Positions 35,791 through 45,756 of a stretch of 64,000 nt of DNA are shown piece by piece; position 1 is the stretch's first letter, and every line of letters starts with the position of its first letter. The notes beneath the pieces were generated by a model. That model was not told the origin of the DNA. It did no database searches and saw only the letters and a list, made by a program, of their open reading frames with translations. Source of the stretch: Phialocephala subalpina (taxonomy: Eukaryota > Ascomycota > Leotiomycetes > Helotiales > Mollisiaceae); NCBI GenBank assembly GCA_900073065.1, contig FJOG01000001.1, positions 378,793-442,792 on the forward strand. The letters are read 5' to 3'. A program made the translations under genes and the position numbers.

Positions 35791-37236
35791 ATGGGCTCAA
35801 CAGGAGCCCCCCAAAACACGGCAGCGCCGAACGCCCCTTTCTTCACTCCAATCCAATCTCCTCCAGCAGGATCAGCTTTATCAGAGAACCCGCCAACCCT
35901 CTTCTCACCTCTCAAGATTCGAGATGTTACTTTCCAGAACCGAATCTGTAAGTCCCCCATCTCGGCAGTGTTCCAATCCTCTCTGCGAATTCTCAATTCC
36001 TCATTAATACTTTACCCCGCTACCCCACTCTCTCCAGCAATTGACTGACCGCAATCAGGGGTCGCGCCTATGTGCATGTACAGTGCAGACAACGGCCACC
36101 TAACAGACTTCCACCTCGTCCATCTCGGCGCCTACGCGTACCGCGGCGCCTCCCTCACAATAATAGAAGCCACCTCCGTCCTGCCCAATGGTCGGATCTC
36201 ACCCGAAGACAGCGGATTATGGACCGACTCTCAAATCGCGCCTCTGAAACGCGTCGCAGACTTTCTCCATTCCCAAAACCAGTTGTTAGGAATCCAACTC
36301 GCACACGCAGGCCGAAAAGCAAGTACCTGTGCACCATGGTCGACGGAACGCGGGAGAGCTATAACAGCAACTGAAGACGTAGGAGGATGGCCTAGAGACG
36401 TGATGGGAGCGAGCGCTATTAGATGGGGAGAAGGATTTGCAAACCCAAGAGAGATGTCACAGCAGGATATCGAGGACGTGATTCACGGGTTCCGAGACTC
36501 CGCCAAAAGAGCTGTTGAAGCAGGAGTCGATGTAATCGAAATCCACGGCGCACACGGATATCTGATCTCCTCGTTCCTCTCCCCAATCTCGAATCGAAGG
36601 ACCGATTCTTATGGTGGGAGCTTCGAGAACCGGATTCGCTTGCTTGTCGAGGTAATCAAAGTTGTTCGCTCCGTCATTCCCGCTGGCATGCCTTTACTTG
36701 TTCGAGTCAGTTCGACGGAATGGATGGAAGAGTCCTCCGAGCCGGATTCCTGGAAAGTCGAAGACACGATAAAACTAGCAAAATTGCTGCCAGCATTGGG
36801 AGTCGATTTATTGGATGTCTCATCAGGCGGAAATAACGAGAACCAACGCATCACACCATTCAACGACTTCCAAGTCGGTATCGCGGGTCAAATTCGCTCC
36901 GCCCTTTTCAAATCCGGAATCACAAACCTGCTTATTGGAGCTGTGGGAATGATTACTGAAGCCGAAGTTGCGAAAGCAATCGTGGAGAATGGAAAGACTG
37001 TGAATGAAACAAAAGAAGGGGAAGATGGGAAAGTAGAGGGAACAGAAGGAGCGGGCAAGGTGGTAGAGATTGAGGATGAGCAGGGAGCTAAGGCGAAAGC
37101 AGACATTGTATTAGTTGCGAGGCAGTTTTTGAGGGAGCCGGAGTGGGTGTTGAGGGTTGCGTTTAGACTTGGGGTGAAGGTTCAGTGGCCGCAGCAGTAT
37201 AATAGGGGTCAGTTTTTGAAAGGGAGTAAGGTCTAG
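35791..37236 (+). CDS. NADH:flavin oxidoreductase, YqjM/class III Old Yellow Enzyme type
   Basis: FMN-dependent ene-reductase expected to reduce activated C=C bonds with NAD(P)H; the natural substrate is unknown. Exons are 35791-35947 and 36059-37236, giving 444 aa. The intron (GTAAGT/AATCAG) splits the codon of Trp53 in WVAPMCMYS; Cys58 there is the redox-tuning cysteine of the YqjM class. The substrate-anchoring pair His215/His218 is in HGAHGYLISSFLSPISNRR, and TDSYGGSFENRIRL follows as in the family. The N-terminal 30 residues are a variable extension. Residues about 365-399 form a Glu/Lys/Gly-rich insertion just before the FMN-phosphate segment IVLVARQFLREPEW, longer than I expect for the family. 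It probably loops out of the barrel. Confidence 0.92.
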
Positions 37237-38937
37237 AGTTTGAGGTAGATTTTGGTTTCTTAGAGCCTTGTAGTAGATGATGATACACACGGCAGATAGA
37301 GTACGATAGATGATTTTGATAATCAGTGATTTTTTGCTATCATTCTCTCTGTAGTAGCTGCTTTGTCCTCAATGCCTTCGTTGCCGTTAGCCAAGATAGC
37401 AATCCCCCCGCCAAACCCTTTCACCACTTGCACCCAACTCCGCCCATCCCAAACCAACTTGCCTCCACCGACACCGTCTCAAAATCCCTCAAAGCTCACC
37501 CTTCCCAGTCCTCGTCCCATCCTTTTTCACCCCACCACCACCAACCAACTTCCAAATCGCACCTGCGGCACCGCTAAAGCCGGCTAGTCAGATGCTCGCA
37601 GCCTTAGGAGGGTACTGCTTGCCCTCTATCTCGACTTTTGGTTCGCACTTTCAATTTTGTCAGCTGGCTGTTTCACAAGTGGTGCCAAAACGGGTTGATA
37701 AGAGGAAGAGGAAAGAGGAAAGAGAGAAGAGAAAACAGGGGAAGAGGAAGGGAAGGGAAAGGGAGGGAAAACCCGTACAGTACATCTCTCATCAGCGGGA
37801 ATGCTGTCCATGACTCCTGGGACGTGTTTGCCGCAGCCGTACCATGTTGCTTTTTCTGTGAGGTGCTGTTAGTTTTTGTTCTCGGCTTCAACTTTGTGTT
37901 GGTGAAGACGCCAGAGAGGAAGAGAAACTGTGAAGGAGATGACGGAATGTGTGATGAAGTTGAGGAGGAAGAGGAAGAGGAGGAGGAGGAGGAGGATGAA
38001 AGGGGAATGGGGACGTACGACAGGTAGAGCAGGTAGCTTTCATGCACATCTTGACTGACTTCTGTTCGTTCTTTCCTTCTCACTTTCAAGTATTTTCGAT
38101 GGCGGGGTAAAATCTTTGCTGATAAGCTTCTCGATTGTATCTTGTTTGGAATTGTCTTGAGGTAGGAAGGCGAGCAGCGAGGAGGATAGTTGTTTTATGT
38201 TCAAGGACAGGAGATCTGGTCGCCGATTCGGAAAGGATGACAATTTGAAGTTAAAAGAAGGGAGCGACGCACGAAGTGGGGTGACGATTTGCCGCCGGGA
38301 TCTACGATTAGCGAATTCGGCTCGAGGTCCCCGAGTCAACGGCGACCAAAAGGGGGAACATGTGACGTTTTCTGGGACGAATACCAAATACTTAAAAGTT
38401 AGATCTGGGATTCAAAGTTGCTATTATATTTTCGATAATTTATTGACTTGAGTTTGTGGGTATTGCCCGAAACCTTGTGAAGAGGTCACGACGAAAACTA
38501 CACAGGGAAGGTTTAAACTTATGGGTTCCAATGTTACATGATTTGTCGTAGCGAGGGCTATGCGCTCTATAGGGCTAGTGGCGCCCGCAGGCTCAGTACT
38601 ATTAAGACAAGCACGGAGATTGATGAAGGTTGGGAAAAAGGAAGGTGCTTCCGCATTACTTTCAAACGCGCTAGCGCTATATACGGCAATCGCGAATTCA
38701 CGTGCCTACCCTTTTGGCAGAATTTGTCATGTGGGATATTTGTTCACAAGTTGCGAGATGTATTTGATGGTTTCCCTATCTTCACAATATCATCTACAGT
38801 TTTATATCTCAATTCTATTGACTATACTATTCACGGTTGCTGAAGTTTCAGCACTGGATGAACTGAGCTTTGTTTCAGCATCGCGCAGTGCTCACTCCTC
38901 TCTTGCATTTGAATTGAACGTATGCTTCACTTTCAGA
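37237..38937. other. Intergenic with purine-rich tracts
   Basis: 1.7 kb without a supported gene. Two strand-asymmetric purine tracts stand out, about 37697-37769 (AAGAGG-rich) and 37959-38004 (GAG triplets). Frames through them are glutamate or serine homopolymers, not proteins. The rest shows nothing recognisable. Confidence 0.5.
37959..38004 (+). repeat. GAG-rich purine microsatellite
   Basis: A run of GAGGAAGAGGAAGAGGAGGA-type triplets on the plus strand, in intergenic DNA. It is strand-asymmetric and low complexity. Confidence 0.7.
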
Positions 38938-40974
38938 CTACAAATTTTTGGTCCTTCCATGAGCGGACAATCTGACATTTAACGGAGGTTTACTCCACAA
39001 CACGTAAACTTTCTGTTGATCCCAATTGAGCGAATCCAGCTGTAGTTCCATGTCGAATTTCCAGACGAGTCGGGCCATGATAGACCACATTTCCGCAAAG
39101 GCCAGATTCTGTTTGCGAGATACTGTTAGTCCTGGTCAATCGATATAGCGAAGTTGGAAAGGAAAAATATATCACCTTTCCAAGACAGCCCCGCGAACCG
39201 ATGGCGAAGGGCTGCGATGCTGCAAAGTCATCATTACCATATCGAAGCGAAAATTCATCGTTAGTAGAGTATTGTGAGCTACGTTGCGGTGCTGATGCTG
39301 CTGCTTCATCACTAGCACGTGGCTCATCTTTCAGCCAACGTTCTGGCACGAACTTCAACGGGTCTTTGAAGTTTCGTGCGGATCTTCCTGTGCTGAGCTG
39401 GTGCATGCTTACACTAGTCTGTCGTGGTAGAGGACATTAGGAATTGGGATCTTCCAGGATGAGGGGAAGGTGTTCAGCTCACATTGCCGGGTACAAAATG
39501 CCCATCGATAATCATGCCTTCTACCGGGACTTGGCGAGGGAGGCCACAAGGCATTGGGGGATATAAGCGTAAGGCCTCTTCGATGCATGCTTGTAGATAG
39601 AGGAGCTTTGAAACTGAGGCAAAATTGATGGCAGATTGGGACGTGAAGGCTTGGCGGATTTCTTGTTGGAGCAGTGCGAGAACGCGGGGTGTAGAGAGGA
39701 GGTGGAAGATGAGGCCACTGAGGAGTGTAGCAGTGCTTTCGCTGCCGGCGATGATGAGACAGCCCGCGTTTGTGATCAGTTCTCTCTCGGACATTTCTTT
39801 TTTGTCGTTGTGGCGCATAATAACTCTGATGGGAAGTCAGTGCTGCGAAAGTGGTGCAATCCAACCCGTCTGATTCTAACGAATGCCGGTTTTCAGTACG
39901 CACAAGCTTCAAATAGCTCTTTCGAATAAAACAGATTCAAAATACAGAACTTCGTGCAAAACAAGAAGGTGATAGGGATCAACCAACTTACGCTGTAACG
40001 TCTCGGCGATCTGTCTCCATTGACAACCGACTCAACGTCTTATCTCGAATAAAGTTGCGAAACTTATCCTTAGTCCTCACAACAGCCGGAAGCTTCTCCA
40101 AAACAGAGAAAATCCATCTTCAAAAGGTGCTGTCATGTATTCTTTCGCAGTCCTCACCATAACACCAATTTTGAAACCATTGAAAATCGTGGACATCCAC
40201 CAATGGTCTTCCCCTTTTTCTAGGGCGTGGAATGATTCCCCGAATGTAAGATCACCGATGATATCAAAGGAGGCGAAATTGAGCCAAGCTGCTATGTCTA
40301 CTGCCCCTTTTGCTTCCTGTTGATAAGAAAGTCTTTGGATGAGTAGATCGCAGTAGCTTGTGATGATAGGTTCTTGTTCACGCAGTGCGGATTCAGAGAA
40401 GGCATGTATCATAACCCTTCGCATTCGAGCATGATTTGCCTCATTTGATGCTGAATTCGAATCAGTCTTGCTCCAAGGTAATACCTTCGGGAAGTATAAG
40501 CTCACCAATAATGTTTTGAGTTCTCTCAGGATCTACATAGAAGAATCTGGGATCTCGCTCTAGATTTTTGTGGCCTTTGCGATATCCATAGATGTCTGTC
40601 TTCCGCTCTGCTTAGTTGTACTCTGCGAGAGATTCGGGAATTCAATGACAAACGTACCCCGCCATGCTTGAGCACTGCTGAAGGAGAGGTCATTGGGCGT
40701 CATGCGTACAACAGGTCCGTACTTCTCGTGTAGCTCCAATGTTCTGGAAGCTGAGTTCCCAATGCACAAGTCATAGTATGCCGGCAAGATTGAAGCTCCA
40801 TAGATAGTTGGGCCAGGGAAGCTAGCTAATGGGTGGAATGTGACATTGTATATGGCGCTTCCAGCATAAAAGAGAGCACTCTTTACGAGTCAGTAGAATC
40901 TCTTAGCTGAATTTGAGACATACCAAGACAATTACAGTGGAGGCTATATTCAGAAGCAACGCGAACACTTCCAT
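38938..40974 (-). pseudogene. Cytochrome P450 (CYP65-like) with one-base frame break
   Basis: Microsomal P450 monooxygenase. Exons are 40974-40924, 40880-40658, 40595-40506, 40450-39992, 39825-39483, 39418-39176 and 39108-38938. It has an N-terminal membrane anchor (MEVFALLLNIASTVIVL), then FHPLASFPGPTIYG, I-helix AGSESTATLLSG, ExxR in EEALRLYPP, the PERW region (FVPERWL) and the heme-binding FAIGSRGCLGK (Cys about 467). All introns fit, but exon 4 is one nucleotide short. After AKEYMTAPFE the frame runs into a stop at 40077, while the adjacent frame continues as WIFSVLEKLPAVVRTKDKF through to the next splice site. The break lies at about 40110-40126. It is either a true frameshift or a sequencing/assembly error. 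The gene sits beside a ruined ABC transporter, which favours decay. Confidence 0.82.
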
Positions 40975-41856
40975 GATGGCTAATGTAACTTTCAACTCCA
41001 AACTGGCGCTCCAAGCAAATATTCCTCAATGAAGACCTTTGGCTTTCAGTGGCATAGTAGCTGGCATTTGGAAACATACCATTTCGTGGGCGAAGCAGTC
41101 GCTGCGAGAATTCATGAGCTCGGAGACTTCGACATAAGCTTCCGTTGCGCTCCGCGACTCCGCCGGCGACTTTATGCAGAAACGCCACCATCGAATGATG
41201 TGATACAATAAGATTATACCAATCTAGCAATAAATTGTTCCTATCTGATTGAATGATTTTGAAATCGGAATGACTACCAGAGCCCTTGCTTAGGTGTCAA
41301 TTAATGAACTCGCCGCTGGAGGGCGGATGGGTGGACATGTAATGGAGAAAAAAACAAGGGGGAGGTCCGGGTTTCGCTTTTGTGAGACGAGCAAGGCTGC
41401 TGACATGGCGACGGCCCTTCGAGAGAAAGAGCAATATCTGGAAACAGAGCGACTCATTCTATGGGTGAAATTATGAGGTCGCAGTCATACAAAATTACCC
41501 CGCTTCGGGGTAATTCTCGCTTGCTTCCTGTGAGCCCCTTTTCATTTGCGCCATCCCTCCCCTCCTTACCAGCCTTGTATCGCACTTCAAGGACTGTCCA
41601 AACCCCTTCAAACGCATCTGTAATGTCAATATTTGATCACTTTCCAATCATACAGTATCTGCTGCTTCAAGAAACACCCAACAACGTTAGTTTGAAAACC
41701 AAGGGAACAAAATCCGCTAGGAGTATTTGGGCAGCACAACGTCGAGGCACTGAAGGATCATTTTAAGAGGCCAAACTCTACTCTAGCTGATGGGTCGAAT
41801 AGAATTCTAAGATATATTTCACCTTCCCCTTCACCTATCTGTAAATTTACCTGCTC
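40975..41856. other. Intergenic with a perfect hairpin
   Basis: About 880 nt between the P450 start and the ABC remnant's end; no supported gene. It holds a perfect 10-bp stem with a 3-nt loop at 41493-41515. Confidence 0.5.
41493..41515. repeat. Perfect 10-bp inverted repeat, 3-nt loop
   Basis: AATTACCCCG and CGGGGTAATT flank a CTT loop. It could be a palindromic regulator site or a small hairpin. It lies upstream of the P450 and downstream of the ABC remnant. Confidence 0.6.
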
Positions 41857-44467
41857 TCAGGGAATTTTGAATTCAATGTACAGTACCCTCTCCAAACTCT
41901 GCATCTTAGCCATCTCAAAATACAATCCTCTCTTCAACAGTAGCTCCGAGTGACTTCCCATCTCAGCAACACGGCCCCGATCCAATACAATAATTACATC
42001 TGCTCTTTGAATAGTAGAAAGCCGGTGAGCAACCGCTAGCGTAGTCCGACCACGCATCGCGTTATCAAGAGCAGCCTGCACTACCTTCTCACTCTCAGTA
42101 TCCAAAGCACTCGTTGCTTCGTCTAGAAGGAGAACTTTAGGATTTCGTATTAAAGCTCGTGCTATTGCGAGTCGTTGCTTTTGGCCTCCGCTCAGTAGAG
42201 TTCCTTTTGTGCCAACAGATGTGTTGAAGCCGTCACCTGTGATTTGTTGTTAGTCCTATCTGCGGTATAAGAGGAGAGAACGGGAAATGGGAAATAGCTT
42301 ACGGAAGAGACATGACAAAGTCATAAATATCAGCATCTTTACATGCTTGTGCAATCGCCGCATCATCAGTGTCATCCTGATCAGTACCCAGAAGTATATT
42401 ATCCCGGATGGTTCCTTGGTACAATGTCGGCTCCTGGCTAACCAAAGCCAAAACGCTGCGATACTGGGCGAGGTTTAAAGTGGATATTCTTTTGTTGTCG
42501 ATGTATATGTCACCATCAACTATGGAAGCACAAGACCTCAGGGTTAGCATGGCTCATCGAGAGATAACGAAGTGTGCACGCCTGTCCCTAGGACGTCCAT
42601 AAAGGGTAATCCTCATAAAAGCTTACCTGGATCGTAGAACCTTTCGAGCAACGCAAGTACCTGTTCATCAAGATCTCGGAGTCAGCTAACTTCTTTTGTA
42701 TGTTCGAGAGCAAAAGTGCATGTTTTGAGAGTCCGTCCGGGGCACGGCTAGAGTGCATGTGGAGCAATGCACTCCAGAGACATACCGAAAGAGGGAATAA
42801 TTCTCCGAGAAATTGATGCTTACAGTGCTTTTCCCACACCCAGAGGTGCCTACCAGAGCTACACATTGACCTGGGTTGACTATGAAACTGAGACCCCTCA
42901 AAACTTCCGCGCCATTCCGGGTGGGATAATGGAAATGGACGTCCCGAAACTCAAGCTGCCCAACGACTTCCCCTAGAGCTGCACCCTGTGAACTGCTGGA
43001 ATTGATTACAGGCTCACTATCAAAAAGCGCTTTTAATTCTAGCGCAGCATTCTTTGCTTTGCCAAGCTCAGGAGCGAATGCCAGAACCCTTCCTGCAGAT
43101 TGAATGGTGAAGATAAGAGCATTATAGCAAAGGTAGAATTCAAACATGCCTATCTCTCCTCTTGAAATCAAATGACCTCCATACCAGAAGCCCAAAGCCA
43201 TAACAAGATAGGGGAAAGCTTGTGATATCGCGTACAGGTTAGAAGATTTCAAAGTAGATATCAAAACTCGTCGTCGTTCCCCTACCAGCGATTCGTGATA
43301 GAAATCAAGAACCTCTTTCTCGCGAGTTAGAGATGCGATGGTCCGTATAGCTGACGTTGCTTCGGCTGCGTAGCTGGTGGAGAATGCGTATGCTTTTTTG
43401 GAACGCTTTGCAAATTGAGCCATGATCCAGAACCGGTAGAAGCCACATGCAAGCATGAGAGGGATAGTTGCTCCGCAACTAGCCTGAGTTTCTAGCTGAG
43501 CGCGATGCTGAGCGCGAGAGCAGATATGATAGTCGAAATCACAGAGACGATTGCGCCTAATGTGAACCCGCCGAAACCAGCCAAGTTTGTTGGCTCAGTT
43601 GACAAGGAGCTCGTGAGGGAGCCGACAGTGTTTTCTTCTCGATCGAAGAATGAAACGTCTTGCCGAATGATGTCGCGGAAGGCTCTGCTTCCTACCCGCG
43701 AAGTCAACTTTGCTGAGCAATATCCCAGAGCTACGCCTTGGATGAGAAAGGTGAGGAATGCAACCACGGCGAGCATGAAATACATCCAGGACCAGAAGTT
43801 CACTTCGTGGCGAAGCTGGATGAATTGTGAAGGCGGCAGTGCCAATAAGGAGATTGACTTGGCGAAAAAAAGGGGTTGAGTTGGGTAGATCCCTCCAGCG
43901 AGTACAGAGGAAAAGAGGCCGATGAGCATGATGGGCCATTCTTTGGAGTTGAAAGCCAAAAATGTTTTCATTAGTGTCCAAGACGAGTAATTGTGGCTGC
44001 CTTCGTGGACAGCGTGACGGGGAAGGGCATTTTACTCAAGTACGATCTCGGACTTTTCCTCTGCTTTCAGCTCAACCTCGGAATCTTCGATGGTTGTGAG
44101 GTCGTTATCGTTGCTTGATGCTGTCCCTGGTAAAATTTCCTGGGCCTGAACAAGCTCATAGTAAGCAGATATCTGTTCGAGCAAGTGGTCGTGTGTTCCT
44201 TGCTCAATGATACGCCCATTAGACATTACTACAATGTTATCTGCATTTTTGATTGTAGACAATCGATGCGCAATTATGATTATTGTCCTCCCTTTTGCTG
44301 CAGCGTTTAGTGCGGCTTGAACAACCCCCTCCGATTTTGTATCGAGAGCGGAGGTAGCTTCATCTAAGAGAAGGATTTTAGGATCGGAGACCACAGCACG
44401 ACTAATTGCGACGCGTTGTTTCTGGCCCCCAGAGAGCAGAAGGCCGCGTTGCCCTACTTGTGTCTGA
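41857..44467 (-). pseudogene. 5'-truncated ABCB (MDR-type) transporter remnant
   Basis: Remains of a full-size TMD-NBD-TMD-NBD multidrug-type exporter. The first recognisable residues ([15 protein letters not shown] near 44463) lie inside NBD1: signature, Walker [13 protein letters not shown] and H-loop [10 protein letters not shown] are present, but NBD1 Walker A and all of TMD1 are missing. The linker and TMD2 follow (43971-43492, then 43456 on), and NBD2 with Walker [20 protein letters not shown] and [12 protein letters not shown] ends at 41857. Introns near 42827-42662, 42611-42522 and 42303-42235 join most of NBD2. Lesions: a TAG at 43492-43494 where related transporters have Trp-Lys; about two extra bases just after it, shifting the frame into LMLACGFYR; and a splice near 42303 that is one base out of phase by my reading. 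The TAA at 44032 may be inside a short linker intron. Confidence 0.8.
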
Positions 44468-45432
44468 TGCATGTATAGGGAAGCACCCCTTTATGATCAT
44501 CATTAAGCCTTAGTACCTTGATTTTATTAATGGCAAACGGAAAGTGTTCGATACCTTGCTGATACGGTTCATCCTTCACCTCGGTCCATATTGATTGCAG
44601 GTCGGTATCTGGGAGTGATTGAATAATCGAGCTGAGTGTCAAAGCATCGCAAGCTTCGTCATGTTTATCACCCTTCAAGCAGTTTCGAAATCCCCACGTG
44701 CTCTTTTGGAGGGCATCAATATAGTCCTTGCAGGGCCGGAACATTGAAGCGATGTTTTCTCTGCGGATGCGAGCGATGTTTTCTGTGAATGGTTGTATTA
44801 GAGCCTGGAGGGTTTGCTTGTACTGTAGCCAGTAATCAGAAACTAGGTGACTTACCCGGAACACCAATAGACCGAAGATGTTCTAGATTATCTAATCGAA
44901 GTCTGTCGAAGTTGGCTAGATGTCCCTCCTTGTCAACCCTGTATTTCAAAACAATGTCCTCGGCAGCATCTTGAAACAGTGTCTCTAAACCAAGTTCCCA
45001 AGTTATCCAGAGCTTCTCCTCCTTACTACCACCCTGAATGGGGAATACCTGAAGCGATTTTCCAACGATCCATGGCTGGAGATGATGGGTCATATCGTAC
45101 TTGTTTGACACAACAAGTACATCGTGAAGTTCAGTAGGTTTCAGATATTCTGGGACCTTGTCGTATTGACAGTGTACTGTGTGAAGCAAGACTTTGAGAG
45201 CAACCGGGTTATCCTCTTGCTACTCAACAACCCAGTTCTAAGTGGAAGGAGTGGTGTCGGAGTCTTTGGCTTCTTTGAAGTGTCCGTAGAGCATGGCTTT
45301 GAAGAAGGGCGTCATTCGAGAAAGTGTCTTTGAGCATACGATGAATTCTTGGGTTGGCATGGAATCAATTTTGCTTCCTACTAGAAGTCGCAGGTCTCCA
45401 TCGGGATCGAATGTGACGGTTTTGTCTACCAT
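44454..45432 (-). pseudogene. BTB/POZ gene with two in-frame TAG codons
   Basis: Exons are 45432-44856 and 44782-44454, 302 codons if the stops are ignored. The BTB part reads DLRLLVGSKIDS and FIVCSKTLSRMTPFFKAML, followed by VALKVLLHTVHCQYDKVPEY and a helical C-terminal region (WITWELGLETLFQDAAEDIV). Between them, TAG occurs at 45238-45240 and again 18 nt further on. Each could come from CAG by a CpA-to-TpA change, the RIP-type transition, and no GT donor is placed to splice the first one out. The 3' splice (GTAAGT/TTCACAG) is intact. The gene ends exactly where the ABC remnant's reading begins, so it abuts the truncation point. It is only distantly similar to BTB A and B. Confidence 0.75.
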
Positions 45433-45756
45433 TCTTGCGTGTGCAATTGCCCTGCTTTGAAAAGGTAAGTTCTGATGTAGGGATGCAAGGCTGAGGAGTT
45501 GGTGGTGGCAGAAGAGGAAAGGAAACGGACCTGGAGGAAGAAATATATGCAACTGAGGCGGATGAATCGCGAGGTCTACATGCGCAATAACATGCAGTCA
45601 CGACTTGCATGACGGTCATCTGGACGACATGAAGAACGATCTTATTAAAATTGAAGCTAGGACTTCGTCTGTCAGAATTAGCCATTACCACAATCTTCCC
45701 ATTCACTCAAACAACAAACCACATGATCTAATCCCACAAAGCCATACTATCTAGAC
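45433..45756. other. Spacer between BTB pseudogene and MFS transporter
   Basis: 324 nt upstream of the BTB remnant and downstream of the transporter. A frame open to 45552 could extend the BTB N-terminus. Nothing else seen. Confidence 0.4.

Noticed and set aside
37638..38089. Frames of 129-138 codons across the purine tract (poly-Glu on plus, poly-Ser on minus)
   Set aside because: They are translated microsatellite with no motif, no splice continuity and no neighbouring coding signal.
44032..44034. TAA in the ABC transporter linker as a definite nonsense mutation
   Set aside because: A donor GTAAAAT overlaps it and a CAG 39 nt later would rejoin the linker in frame as HNYSSWTLMK, so it may be intronic; it was not counted as a lesion.
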